A stretch of DNA of 64,000 nucleotides from Cryptomeria japonica (taxonomy: Eukaryota > Streptophyta > Pinopsida > Cupressales > Cupressaceae), in NCBI RefSeq assembly GCF_030272615.1, contig NC_081405.1:22769772-22833771 (forward strand), given 5' to 3'. Of the stretch, positions 23,950 to 34,857 are shown piece by piece. The notes below the pieces were generated by a model that did not search any database, had not been told where the DNA came from, and saw nothing but the letters and a program-made list of their open reading frames with translations. Each line of letters opens with the position of its first letter. Position 1 is the stretch's first letter. The translations under genes and the position numbers were made by a program.

Positions 23950-24233
23950 ACTTAAAAGTAAGACTTATTAGATTTTTTTTTCTTTTTGTCATGCGCTGGC
24001 ACAGCAAAGTCTGGCCGAGTCTACACATACTTTAAAAGTAAGACTTTTTAGATTTTTTTTTGCTTTTTGTCATGTGCTGGCACAGCAAAGTCTGCTGAGT
24101 CTGACAGACTCGGCGAGTCTGTGCAGACTCGGCTAGACTCGGCTGAGTCCGAGTCCAGGGTCCTCTGGCCTCGGCAGAGGTGACCCCCTCGGGACTCGCC
24201 GAGTCTGGGTCAGACTCTGGGAGTCCTGTAACT
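23950..24233. mobile_element. GAGTC-rich element fragment (probable non-autonomous hAT end)
   Basis: A unit of about 79 bp (AAAAGTAAGACTTWTTAGAT to CAGCAAAGTCTG) is duplicated at about 23953 and 24032. It is followed by a GC-rich run of GACTCGGCGAGTCTG-type words to about 24225. The right end GTAACTATG, read in reverse (CATAGTTAC), resembles the terminus CATAGTTGTAAAACTC of the hAT element at 27298-28054. The left end is not resolved. Confidence 0.5.
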
Positions 24234-24239
24234 ATGATC

Positions 24240-25100
24240 TGAAGTAACCCCCTCTGATACAAATTGTAGAGCACATGTTATACTAAGGGGGAGTGGGGCA
24301 AGGGGGTGAATCAGTATAATAACAAACTTTTACTTTTCAAAACTTGATTAGCCACAATAGCAATGCTTCAAAAATTAATCAACCACAAATGTTAGATCTA
24401 GCAAGTAGGAACACACAAAGAACACATGATTTATGTGGGAACCCTTGTGGGAGAAAACCACAGCAAAATATAGCTTATATTAGAAACTTCTTACAAATTT
24501 TGTAGACACAAACCCACCAAAGACATCAATCCCCATGACTAAGCACCAACTTAGCAAGAGACACCAATCTTTTTGAAAGCGAGGCACCAACCTATAAAAA
24601 AATAAAGTGATAAATAGTTGATCTTCTTCTTAAATCAGATCTGATACTCCACAAATCTGCTCAAAAAAAAACTTATTGAATTTCGCTTGTAATCTTCAAT
24701 ATTGTCTGCTCATAGTTCTGCAATAATTCACTCTTCAATTCTGCTCTTGGGTTTGCAATACTTCACATTCAATTCTGCTCTTAGGTCTGCAATAATTATC
24801 CTCCAATTCTGCTCTTAGGTCTCCAATAATTCTCCTTCAAATCTGCTCTTATATTCATATTAGATATGCTTCTAAGGTCTGCTCTAGGTCTGCTGCTATG
24901 AATGGGAAAATATTCATTGAATTGCTTGATGATCTAAATCCCAAATGAACTCCTTTCTATATATGCAAGTGCGCCCCTTCACCGACAGTTACATCTTTCC
25001 GAAAAGGGCACCAAAATCAGAAGGGGTCAGTCCCAAAAACAGCCATAAAAACTAATTTAATTTAAATTTTCTTTGCAAGGTTGGCCCTAGGAAAAAATAA
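24240..25100 (-). mobile_element. LTR fragment, minus orientation
   Basis: Read on the minus strand, this has a TATA-like CATATATAGAAAGG (near 24960) and an array of about 30-40 bp units around GACCTAAGAGCAGA and ATTATTGCAGA. Then come GGTTGGTGCCTC-type words, TTTTCTCCCACAAGGGTTCC, and finally TTATACTGATTCACCCCC near 24300. The same ordered words occur on the plus strand at 60810-61550, so both are copies of one LTR family. Just beyond the end, a degraded primer-binding site (TTTGTATCAGAG, about 24255-24266) is visible. Confidence 0.65.
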
Positions 25101-25194
25101 CGATTTATTTATTCAATTTCAATGCACATTGAGGCTTTCAATCTAAGCTTCAAAACTGATTTGATTTTTGCACAAAGATCCATGAAATATCTCA

Positions 25195-25714
25195 GTGAAA
25201 TCACTAGGTTTGACCTTTGACTTCAATGACAATATTTACCAAGAAGTACTGCAACAAGGAGTTTAATATTTATTGTTCATACCATGAGATTCATAGACTA
25301 AAGACAGTTCTAGGAACACCAAAAGAAAGTGGAGTGTTAGAAAGGATGAATAGGACAAACATGGAGCATGCAAATAGTATTTGGTTGAATGTAAGATTGC
25401 CCTTGCAATCTTAGGCAAACGCTGTGGATACTGTTGTTTACTTAATAAATAGAGGGCCTTCAAGTTCTTGGGATGGTGGTATTCTAGAGGAGGCATGGAT
25501 AGATAAAAAGGTAAACTACTCATTTCTAAAAAAAAATTGTTGTGAAGTATTTGTCCATATTGATATAGAAAATAGAACAACGCTTCAGGCCAAATCCAAG
25601 AACTGTACTTTTATGTATATGGTTCTAATGATTATGGTTATTGCTTATGGGATTAAGAAAATCACAAAATCATTAGGAGTAGAGATGTGAAATTCAATGA
25701 GAAGGTCATATACA
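25195..25714 (+). pseudogene. Copia pol remnant: C-terminal integrase
   Basis: The translated segments contain KEFNIYCSYHEIHR, then GVLERMNRT, and after a stop ANAVDTVVYLINRGPSS, EEAWIDKKVNYSFLKK and KSKNCTF. These are the end of the rve integrase core and the GKG-like C-terminal region of Ty1/copia elements, in the expected order. Several stops and frameshifts are present. The block is cut at codon level (NEKVIY) by the solo LTR at 25715-26776. Confidence 0.85.
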
Positions 25715-26776
25715 TGTAATGTCCTGAATTAAATTAATTAACTTAATCAATTTGCAGCGAAGGACATCTAATAAATTTAACAATCCAAAACCCATTTGAC
25801 ATTAACTTAGCCAAGATAAAATTAAATTTCATTCAAGATTCAACAATAAACCTCACAAAATATGCACCCCATTTGCACCATTCTCATGAAAACTTCACCA
25901 TACTATAAATTCAACTAAAAATATCTGTAAATAACATCATTTGTACGGTCTAATGTTGTCTATGCCATAAATTTATCAATTAAATTAAACAACACAAAGC
26001 TGCATACAAATTAAGCCAAAATTTGAGAGCAAATCTCACTACAAACTGCACTATCACACTGATAACTTCAAATAACTTCACAGATGAGTTCAATATGATA
26101 AATAACAGCAAAATACATGATATTTGCAGCAAACCCACAGCCCCAAGGCTACCTTAGAGTTCTACTACAAATAGCACACTCAAACTCAAAAGATCAATTT
26201 ATAAAACAGAAGAAATCCTAACTATTCAACACAGTGAACCTCTAAAATCAGATTATACAATGGTAATCCTCGAATCCTAGCTTAGATCACCAAGAAACCT
26301 TGAAACATCTCGTTCTTTAATCTCCTTCTCCACAGATTTATCAGCCACTATAGAAACAAGCAAAAACTTAGGAAAACCTGCAACAAGAATGATGCAAAAT
26401 GAAGCCAAAACATGCATATATGTGAAACCACTTCAATTTCCAAGTTTGGTGACCGAATCCCATGCCTAAGGAGATATTCCCACTCCATGAAGTGCATATA
26501 ACCTCCGTAGCCATGTGTCACCTGTCTTCTTCCACTCCCAATGCAAACTACCACTTGTCTCAGCTTGTCATAAGCCACTAAATGCCAAAAACAAGCTAAA
26601 AGAGGATCCCATGCCCAAGTAGGGAAAATAATTAAGTTTAAATATATTTGGTGTTTAAAAAATATTCTAATCTCAAACAAATCCCCAAATTTCCCAACCT
26701 GTCAACTGGTCCTGATTTGCTATTTTGGGTCTGCCAACTTACTATTTTTGGAAAATTTTGAAAAAAGGACATGACA
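25715..26776. mobile_element. Solo LTR inserted in copia pol
   Basis: It begins TGTAATGTCC and ends GGACATGACA, a 10-bp imperfect inverted repeat. TACA directly precedes it (25711-25714) and follows it (26777-26780). The interrupted copia frame reads ...KVIY before and YKD after, so removing the 1,062-bp block plus one TACA restores the family pattern VIYKD. No coding potential inside; the 110-codon minus frame (26348-26680) has no known motif. Confidence 0.8.
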
Positions 26777-27297
26777 TACAAAGATTAAAGAAAAGGAAAA
26801 TATAAAATATACGATGATTGATGAAATCAGTGAAAATAAAACTCCAAAGCTACCAAACAATCAAAATGTTCAATAGCACATACCTCAAACTCCTACAAGA
26901 AGATCTACGAGGCTAAGTAGACCCCGTAAAAGATACTCACCATTTTACTATGTATTGTTGGTTAATCCTAGTGAATCGTAAATTTATGAAAAAGCAATGC
27001 AGATAAAAACCAAAAAGAAATGAGAGTGACACATGAAAGAGAAGATGGACCCTTTGATACAAAATCAGACTTGGGACTTGGTTGAGTTTCTTGTAGGAAA
27101 AAGAGAATAGTAGAATAAATGGGTTTACAGGAAGAAGAAAGAAGATGGAGAAGCAAGGAGGCACAAGGAAAGACATCTTGTAAAGGGCTTTGCATAGAAG
27201 AAAGGTATAGATTTTAATAATATTTTCTCCTATTGCTAAAATGCCTTCACTAGAACTATTTTAAGCCTAGTGATAGTAGAAGGTTTGCATCTTGAAC
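26777..27297 (+). pseudogene. Copia pol remnant: linker and N-terminal reverse transcriptase
   Basis: With stops and frameshifts this reads RSTRL-like and RKRYS-like segments, then YEKAMQIKTKKK, then a segment equivalent to NQTWDLVE, NKWVYR and LVKGFA. These are the connector and first reverse transcriptase motifs of copia elements (canonical W.LV.LP.GK...KWV...K...G...R.KARLVAKGF). It ends with LHLE, where the hAT element at 27298 interrupts it. Confidence 0.8.
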
Positions 27298-28054
27298 CAT
27301 AGTTGTAAAACTCAGAGACTTTTTGTTTGACTTACAAGTACTCCTAAGTCAAAATGTCAAGCAAGTTATTCAATCAAAAACTCCCCAACAAGTTTTCAAA
27401 AAACTCATGGCAGTTTTTTCCTATTAAACCTGCGAGTAAATGCAAAATATTGGAGTTTTGTATTAAAAACTCCTCCAAATTCATATAATTTATTTTTTCT
27501 TGCTTGCCATTAAAAAAACACTACCACTAGACCCCATGAGGGATGCTGCCCCCAACCCCGCTGGGGGCATTGCCCCCAAACCCCCATGAGGGGCACTACC
27601 CCTCAAACCTCATTGGGATCTCCACTCCCAAATCCCCATTAGTTATTGGAATCTATCAAATAAAAAACTTAATTACAATGAGGGGGTGACAGGGAATTGG
27701 GATATAACTCTTGAGTGTGCCTACTTAGATGTTATAATTGCACAAATTGCCAAAAATCTCTTTGGACAAGGCAACTTCAACATATGAAATGGCTAGTGGA
27801 AGTGACATTATATTTCATTTAGAATTGAACTAGTTTTTTGGTCTATGGTATGTATTAAATTCTAATTTTGATTTACATATGATGGAAATTAGTAATATGC
27901 TCAACAAATTTAGTAATAGGTGTTTTTAAAGAATATTTGTAAACATTTATGCATATAAAATGTTTGATAAAATTGTTGAGTTTTTGCCGAGTCTTGAGTT
28001 TTTAAAACTTTTGGGCCTGCCAAGTTATTGTCAAGTCTATCATTTTCAACTTTG
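27298..28054. mobile_element. Non-autonomous hAT element in copia pol, 8-bp TSD
   Basis: The ends are CATAGTTGTAAA and, reversed, CAAAGTTGAAAA. The flanks TCTTGAAC (27290-27297) and TCTCGAAC (28055-28062) match at 7 of 8 bases, the TSD length of hAT elements. The interior has a CCCC-rich block at 27530-27650 (GCCCCCAACCCCGC, GGGGGCATTGCCCCC) and GAGTCTTGAGTTTT near the right end. The copia motif LHLEQLN is restored when the block is removed. No transposase is encoded. Confidence 0.8.
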
Positions 28055-28062
28055 TCTCGAAC

Positions 28063-28498
28063 AGTTAAATGCAAGGACACCTTTTTTCCATGAGAATATC
28101 GAGGAAGAGATCTATATGCAGTAGTCACAAGGGTATGAGGTCCAAGGGAAGGAGAACTTAGTATGCAAGTCAAAGAAGAGCTTGTATGGCCTAAAGCAAG
28201 CCCCACAACAATGGTATTTAAAATTTGACAAATTTATGATAGAACAAGGTTATAGAAGATGTCATTCTAACCACTGTGTTTATTTCAAGAGACTAGATAA
28301 TGGCAATTATATTATCTTGTTGTTGTAAGTAGATGGCATGTTTGTTGCAAGATCTAACATGCAGGATATAAATGTGCTTAAACAACAATTAGCTAATTCA
28401 TTTGTGATGAAGGATTTGGGTGTTGCAAAGCGCATCCTTGGCATGATAATAACAAGAGATAGGAAAAATTGTGCATTAACATTGTCTCAGAGTGAGTA
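28063..28498 (+). pseudogene. Copia pol remnant: reverse transcriptase core
   Basis: Reads as EENIEEEIYMQ-like sequence, then KSLYGLKQAPQQWYLKFDKF, RRCHSNHCVYFKR, and IILLL followed by VDGMFV. The catalytic YVDD box is degraded to *VDG. It continues with LANSFVMKDLGVAKRILGM and LTLSQSEYV. The order and spacing match Ty1/copia reverse transcriptase. Stop codons and the lost second Asp make it inactive. The solo LTR at 28499 interrupts it. Confidence 0.9.
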
Positions 28499-29869
28499 TG
28501 TGATGTCCTCATCTTTAACCTAATAATAAGAAGCAACAAAACACTTATGTGATCAATGGTGGCAACCTTGAAACTCCTTCAACTAGTTAGCAGTTAGGAA
28601 ATAACAATTTGTACAAAGTATATTAGTATTTAAGAAGTTCAAGTAGGTCGCTTTGATATGATACCAATAAAGACTGAAGCATGAAGACCTTATTGAGGAA
28701 AATCGTCTTATTCATAAGTTTGATATGATATCCACCCATTCTCATTATCAAGGAATGAAGACTTTAAGAGCATACAACATACTGAGGCCACATGATGTCA
28801 AAAATGATAACCTTGCTGATAACCCAACTTATACACATATAGATCATGCCTTTACCATCAATTACAGTGAACCAATGTGATCAAATAACAGAGAGTAAAT
28901 CCATAATCTGATATGTCCATGAGATGGTATCTTGTCATCACCAAGACAAAATACAAGTTTCATTATGAGTACAGCAATCTTAAATCAAGCATTATGATAT
29001 TAAGTGAATATTAAGGTGGCAAACGAGTTAATATTTTACATAATGAACCAGCAATTAGCAGCCGATACAGATTAATAAAGAGAAGGTGTGAATCAGTGAG
29101 GAGATGCAAGTCAAAAACTGATTAGTTTGTGTTAAACAAAAGTTGTAAATCGATTTTAAGAAGAGGCTGACTTGTTCTATGGAGCGATCTCTATTCAAAT
29201 CACAGATTAAATATTCAATAGGGTGTGGTTACCTTAGAGGAGCCAAATACTAAAAGGTGCAATTCTTTATAAGATATTAAGAGGACATCAAGAACCATTC
29301 CAATCATTACCAGATTTTATCTTCTATTTCTTATTCATATCCATTATTGGATTGGCTCGATTGAGCATCAACCTTTTGGCATCAAACCAGGTTGCATATA
29401 TTCAAGGAATAAATCAGGAACAGCACCACTATCTTGCATATTTCTAAAGACCAAATCAGACACAGCAATAGAGCATCATTGCTATCATATATAAGGAGGT
29501 CCATAGCATATCTTATATCGATATACTAGGAAGAGCAGAGATCACTCCATAATTGCAGATTGGATCAGATTGCCATTGCATTATTTCCAAAGCTATATCA
29601 GCGACAACACAAATACTTCATCCAATCAGTTGAGTCAAATATTGCAGATTGATAATACTTGAATATCATATATTGATACTAAGTGTATGTTTCATAACTG
29701 ATGTATGTTTATAACAGATCATCAATTGTCATTCTATTAAGTGGTATTTATTATCAGCAATATAAGATTCATAAGGATTATGTGTTTTGATAAGGAAGAA
29801 GTCCCTTGCAATTGATTTTTAAGTTAATTGTTCACTTATTCCTTAGAATATACATAAGGGGCCATTACA
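28499..29869. mobile_element. Solo LTR inserted in copia reverse transcriptase, TSD GAGTA
   Basis: This 1,371-bp block starts TGTGATGTCCTC and ends GGGGCCATTACA, with exact GAGTA copies at 28494-28498 and 29870-29874. The copia frame reads QSEYV before it and resumes with KVLKRFQM-like sequence after it, as expected for adjacent family motifs. No coding potential. Confidence 0.9.
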
Positions 29870-29874
29870 GAGTA

Positions 29875-30290
29875 CATAGCAAAAGGTGTTGAAAAGATTT
29901 CAAATGTAGGATGCCAAATCAGTTAGTACACCATTGCCCAGCCATTTAAAATTGACTAAGGAGATGGATCATAAGTTATAGGAGGAGAGAGACTACATGC
30001 CTAAGGTTCTGTATTCATCAACAGTTGGTAGCTTGATGTATGTGATGGTGTGCACAAGGCCAGATATTGCCCATTTAGTGGAAGTTGTGGGCAGGTTTAT
30101 GAACAATCCAGGAAAGAGCATTGGAACACAATACGATGGATTAACAAGTATTCGAGGTGTACTACTATCCAGGCCTTGTGTTTTGGAGGAACCAACTGTA
30201 CTCTACAAAAATATGTTGATGTAAATCTAGTCAGGTGACATAGACAGATAGAGGAGAACCACAAGGTACGTTTTTATTGTTGGTGGAATT
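29875..30290 (+). pseudogene. Copia pol remnant: RT/RNase H junction
   Basis: Contains AKSVSTPL-like sequence, then PKVLYSSTVGSLMYVMVCTR and PDIAH, then RFMNNPGK in one frame and EHWNTIRW, ALCFGG, YVDVN in the next. This matches the copia order S.VGSLMY...TRPDI...V...SR...P...HW.A.K.I.RYL.G T...L. It breaks off near a YVF.VGG motif at about 30285. Frameshifts make it non-functional. Confidence 0.88.
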
Positions 30291-30571
30291 AAACGTGACA
30301 CAAAAGAACACGGCCATGCTAGGATGAAATGTCAACTGATACGTCTGCAAAAATTTCTCATGTCACTTTGAGCTGATTGAATATTTGGACATGCAGGAAT
30401 TCGTCAGGTTGGGTGTTTTTGCTGATGCAAAAAGACTCTTAAAAAAACGTCTTTCAGCACATGAGTTAGCAATAGAACTTTGGGTTTTGGGAATGAAAAT
30501 GTGTAAAGAACACAAGGGAAATTGCACACTAGAAGGCAATCCATTGTTTGTTTTGTTTCATCAATTTTATG
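30291..30571. other. Unassigned sequence between copia and hAT remnants
   Basis: Copia similarity stops near 30290. A plus-strand frame from 30385 runs into the hAT element and shows no recognisable motif. Confidence 0.4.
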
Positions 30572-30652
30572 CTAAGTTACTGATTCGGGTACGGGTACAA
30601 GAATGGCAAAAAAAAATTCCCTTAGGTATGGGTACGGGTATTGGTACGTCCG

Positions 30653-30656
<4 letters not shown>

Positions 30657-30698
<42 letters not shown>

Positions 30699-30745
30699 AA
30701 AACATTGTATGTATGTATGTATGTAAATATGTATGTAGGTATGTA
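30657..30745. repeat. (TA)n and (GTAT)n microsatellite
   Basis: About 38 bp of alternating TA is followed by several GTAT steps. It lies inside the hAT derivative. Confidence 0.9.
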
Positions 30746-30927
30746 TGTTCAAACATTATAGACTATATCATTGTCTAACTACAAGAAGAGTGATACTCAT
30801 AAATCCATAATTGCCAATAAATATCAAAAAATAGAATATTTTGATATCTCATTCATAATTTGCAAAAATGAAAATACTCAAGTTTTAGAAAGTCATTACA
30901 CAATGAAAATTCAAATTATAATTGATT

Positions 30928-31065
30928 TTAATATTCATGTTCTTCATCAGAAGAGTCAAGGTCACTATCAACATTTGGTTCAATTTCATTTGAACCACAA
31001 TCAATTGGATTGCCACTAACACTAGTTGTGTCAAGTGTAGAAGCTGGTTTAATTTCATTTTTCAA
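30928..31065 (-). pseudogene. Possible hAT transposase C-terminal tail remnant
   Basis: The minus-strand frame ends with SNEIEPNVDSDLDSSDEEHE and a stop. Acidic Asp/Glu/Ser tails of this type follow the dimerisation domain in plant hAT transposases. No dimerisation motif is preserved, so the assignment rests on composition and on its place within a hAT-bounded element. Confidence 0.4.
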
Positions 31066-31529
31066 ACATTTGACAGAACGCCAAATCATTAACAACACAA
31101 GGAAAGTGATTTCACAAAACATAAGCAAAAAGCTTCTGCGTATGCATAATGTAAATCAACTGAAATCAATCTCAGTATTGCTGATAAAATGTTTGCTAAC
31201 CCTGTGTTCATATGTATAGCTCGCAAAAGCAACTGAAATGATATTTAATTGCTTGCCTGCTGGCATATTCTGATAAAAAATGCTGTCACAAAGTTGTGGG
31301 AGTGAAACTGAGGTTTTAGTTTATGAAACTATGCTTGGATACGGCCCTTGGTACTTCCTAGATGCCTGGGTTCTCTATGGGTTCTTCACAGAAGGAGCCA
31401 TAGAGAACCCAAGTACCCAGGAAGAATCCAATACGTACCTAGGAAGAACCCGAACTGTACCAGTACCCAAACAATACCAGTACCAAGACCCAACCTAAAC
31501 TAGAAGAATCCGGTAACTTAGATTTTGTG

Positions 31530-32006
31530 TGGTTGTCGAAGATAATGTGAAGGGATCATTTTAACCACTTAGTTTGGGAAAAAAATTGGTAGGTCTTCCA
31601 TTGATACATGACATGGATGAATTGATTAAATCTTGCCATAAAAGATCAACACTGAAAAAGGAAATGCCAATCACTTATAATATGATAGAAGAATGCCAAG
31701 GTTTTGTGCATAATCAACTCGCTAGAGAGTAATTTTGAAACCAGCTAATGAAGTAGAAGGCCTCATTGAGAGAGTTTAGCATGCTAAAAGGCATAAAATG
31801 TCAGACCCAAATTCACCAAAATTAAAGGTCTTTAGGTTTAGCAGGAGATCTATTTTTAGTGTTGATTTTAGAGTGTTTATTTTTAGCTAGTTTCATTGAC
31901 CTCTTATCCAAACTTTATTTATATTAGTTATTTCAATTTAAAATATTTCAGCTTTTTGACTTTAGTTAATTTTTAGAGGTTCAGCTTTAACAAGATGGGC
32001 TTTAAG
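31530..32006. other. Intergenic DNA, nothing recognised
   Basis: No coding frame or repeat is evident between the two hAT elements. Confidence 0.4.
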
Positions 32007-32449
32007 CTAAGTTGCAGGATTCACCTGCCTAGGGGCCTAGTACCGGTCCGATTTGGTCTAGGTCCGGGTTCTAGTCCAGTACAATTGTCAATCCAGCCAA
32101 GGTTCATGTCAAGTGAGTCGGTTCATCCTGGGCAAACCCGAGGCTAACCTAAGAGAACCCAAAGCAAAGCCGAGTGCTTAGGCACCCAAAAAAATCATTT
32201 TTTTTGCAAAATTTGATTAAATTTTGAAGTCCACCACTTCAAAATTAGAAACAAAACCCTAAAAGTAACTTTTATAACATTCACTTAGTTCATTCTTGCT
32301 CATTTTTTTGCAAACAACTATTTTTTCCTTGCAAGTTGAGAAAAGTTTGGCTTCTAGCATCAAATAGGAGTTGAAGATCAATTTTTGAAGCTTGATCAAG
32401 CGTTGGATCTTCATTCCTACTCATTTGCAAGCTTCCATTGGCTAAACAG

Positions 32450-32577
32450 GTAAGTTTTTTTACATTTTTTCAACCATTTTGTTTCACAACCATGAAACAT
32501 TATTGATTTAGTTTACCTATGTTTTTCCATTCTTTTGTTTTTGTTTTTGAATGTGTTCATAAAATTTCTTGTCATAG
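32450..32577 (+). other. Predicted 5'-UTR intron of the hAT transposase gene
   Basis: CAG|GTAAGT at 32447-32455 and a T-rich tract ending GTCATAG|GA at 32577 form good plant splice sites 8 bp upstream of the first ATG (32586). This is a prediction from splice-site consensus only. Confidence 0.5.
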
Positions 32578-32585
32578 GAACTAGA

Positions 32586-33975
32586 ATGGCATCTACCTCT
32601 TCTCCTCCATAGGCATAAATGAACAACAAATCCAAATTCTCCCCTGTGGAAGTATGTTGATATTATACGACCACTTATAGGAGGTGGGGGATTTCGTCGG
32701 AAATGTTAGGGATGTGATAAAGAATGTAATAGTTCATATTTTTGGGTGGTAGGCCATTTGTGTGGAATACTACGAAGAGGCATCAAAAAATGCCCTAGAA
32801 AAACTAGTGTGCCTATACCACAAAAGACGGTGTTAAAATATATTAGGGAGCATGAAGAAGCAATAGCGAGAGAACTCCATAGATTAAATCAAACCGTTTC
32901 AAAAAAATCAAAGCCAATGCAGCCCCCATATAATCCCAATATTATAGTTAAAACCCACCCATTTTTTCCACAACTGAGCCTGAAAGTGAAGCACCCATTG
33001 CACGCAAAAGATCAAAGGGGCCTTTAGAAAGTGCATTTCAAAATGCGTCGAGACATTGCCGATCAAGATGTAGCAAGATGCATATATGCAAATGGGTTGG
33101 CTTTCAATGTTGTTCGCTCCCCATATTGGAAAAAGATGTTGAAAAGTGTTAATGAAGCTCCAAGAGGGTATAAGGGCCCAGGTGATGAAAAGGTACATGG
33201 CACCTTGTTGCAAAGAGAGGTCAAGAGGGTTGAAGATGTATTGAAGCCCATAAGATATTCATGGACTGAGACAAATGTATCCATTGTTTCAAATGGGTGG
33301 AAAGATTCCAAAAATCGTCTCTTGATCAATGTCATAGTGGTGTCCCCTAAAGGGGCAATGTTTTAGAAAGCCATGGATTGTGAGGGCCAAATAAAAGGGC
33401 AACTTATTGTAGATATTCTCATCTCTACAATTGAGACAATGGGATCCCGTAATGTTGTTCAAGTCATAACAAACAATGCAAAGAATTGTAGAGATGTTGG
33501 TTTGTTGGTTGAGGAACGTTATCACCATATCTTTTGGACACGTTGTGCGGTCCACTCACTTAATCTTATGCTACAAATGACTGAGAATAAAATTGATTGG
33601 ATCAAACAGGTGTATGTAGAAGCTGAGAACATCCAAATGTTCATCACAAACCACCACATGTCTCAAGGGAATTTTAGATCTTTTTCAAGTTCGGAGCTAT
33701 TGAAGGTAAGTGATACATTTTCTGATTTTTTAATTTTCAATGTTCATAATTTGATTGTGTAATGTTTATTCTTCTTTAAAATTTGTCTTTAATTTCTAAT
33801 CATTTTGGCTTTAATTTTTGTTATAGGTTGCAGAGACCATTTTGCATCTAACACAATCGTCTTCAAACAAATTGTGAAAGTTAACGTGACACTTTGTAAA
33901 ATGGTGATCAGCCAAAATTGTGCTATATGAAATAAATTAAACTTTAAAACTATAGTTCCAATTGTTGAAAAAATG
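32586..33975 (+). pseudogene. hAT transposase pseudogene (BED zinc finger + DUF659)
   Basis: After an N-terminal MASTSSPP, a BED-type finger is visible at about 32690-32800: G-G-G-F-x3-C, C at a second site, H-L in VVGHLCG, and GIKKCPRKT. Then comes DIADQDVARCIYANGLAFNV, PYWKKML, a DUF659 core with SIVSNGWKDS and RLLINV, GAMF, RNVVQVITNNAKNCRDVG, WTRCAVHSLNLML and KQVYVEAENIQMFITNHH. An intron with GTAAGT/TATAG ends (33706-33826) precedes VAET and the CKMV-like continuation. At least four stops or frameshifts occur, and the RNase-H-like second half and dimerisation domain are absent. Confidence 0.9.
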
Positions 33976-34445
33976 ATACTTAAACTCAATATTATTATTT
34001 TGATATTGAACTTGAAGCATATGATGCTATGATGGTATGATCATGATGCTATAATTATAAGTTTATGGTGGTTTTGTTGTTTATATGATGCTATGTCACA
34101 TTCTAATCTTAATTCATGCTTCTAGCATATATATATATATATATATATATGCTTTTAGGCTGCATAAATAATAAATATATATAATTTTGCTTGATAGTGG
34201 ATGCTATGCTTACACCGCAAAAATTATTTTTTGAAGTATTCAATCTGAGTTCCATGTACTTATGATCAATGTGTCTGGATTTCTTGTTTAAATTGAAAAG
34301 TGAAGAACAGTGTCAAGCTTTGTATTGGCATAATGGTTTATCTAAGTAGTTGCTTTGACTGCAGCACTAGTTATTTAATTTCTGAAATTCAAATTTGGTT
34401 GATTTCACTTTGCAGTGAAAACTCCACAAGAATTTTGTTCATATT

Positions 34446-34751
34446 AAAAGTGTAACGTAAAAGACGGGGTAGATCTATTCTTTCTGGGGGTTTCATATTA
34501 AAGATGTTACATTTCTTTAAACAGTTGTGACTTGGATACAACACAGGGAGCATGAACAACATACGTGGATGTATCCAACACTTCAAATTTACAGTTTTAA
34601 AAGTGTAATGTAAAAGACAGGGTAGATCTATTATTTCTGGAGGTTTCATATTAAATTTGTTACATTTCTTTAAACAGTTGTGACTTGGATACAACACAAG
34701 CAGCATGAATACCATACGTTGATGTATCCAATACTGCAAATTTACAGTTTA
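34446..34751. repeat. 153-bp tandem duplication in the right part of the hAT element
   Basis: Copies 34446-34598 and 34599-34751 both run from AAAAGTGTAAYGTAAAAGAC through CTTTAAACAGTTGTGACTTG to CAAATTTACAGTTT. The minus-strand 116-codon frame (34389-34739) is repetitive because of this duplication and is not a gene. Confidence 0.85.
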
Positions 34752-34857
34752 TTGGATATGTAATCCAGGCCATATTGGAACCATATTGTATCCATATCCA
34801 TACCTGTTATGTTCATATGCATGCCCAAGCCAAGGGTGTCAAACCCTGCAACACTAG

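Larger units (their letters stand above)
30572..31521 (-). mobile_element. hAT deletion derivative with 8-bp TSD
   Basis: The ends are CTAAGTTACTGATTC and, reversed, CTAAGTTACCGGATTC. The flanks ATTTTATG (30564-30571) and ATTTTGTG (31522-31529) match at 7 of 8. Both ends carry repeated GGTACGGGT or GGGTTCTTCC words, and the right side has a 14-bp inverted repeat (TGGGTTCTCTATGG, near 31369) forming a hairpin. Inside are a (TA)n/(GTAT)n tract and a minus-strand acidic tail (see 30928-31128). Confidence 0.85.
32007..34857 (+). mobile_element. hAT element with transposase pseudogene
   Basis: The left end CTAAGTTGCAGGATTC matches the CTAAGTTAC-type termini of the MITEs in this window. The proposed right end, reversed, is CTAGTGTTGCAGGGTTT, which aligns with one extra base. 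The first 150 bp are GC-rich with GGTCCGGGTTC-type words typical of the subterminal regions here. The flanking octamers (GCTTTAAG, TTTGAAAG) agree at only 4 of 8, so the right edge is uncertain. It carries the DUF659/BED transposase relic at 32586-33975, and the 3' half of the gene appears deleted. Confidence 0.65.
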
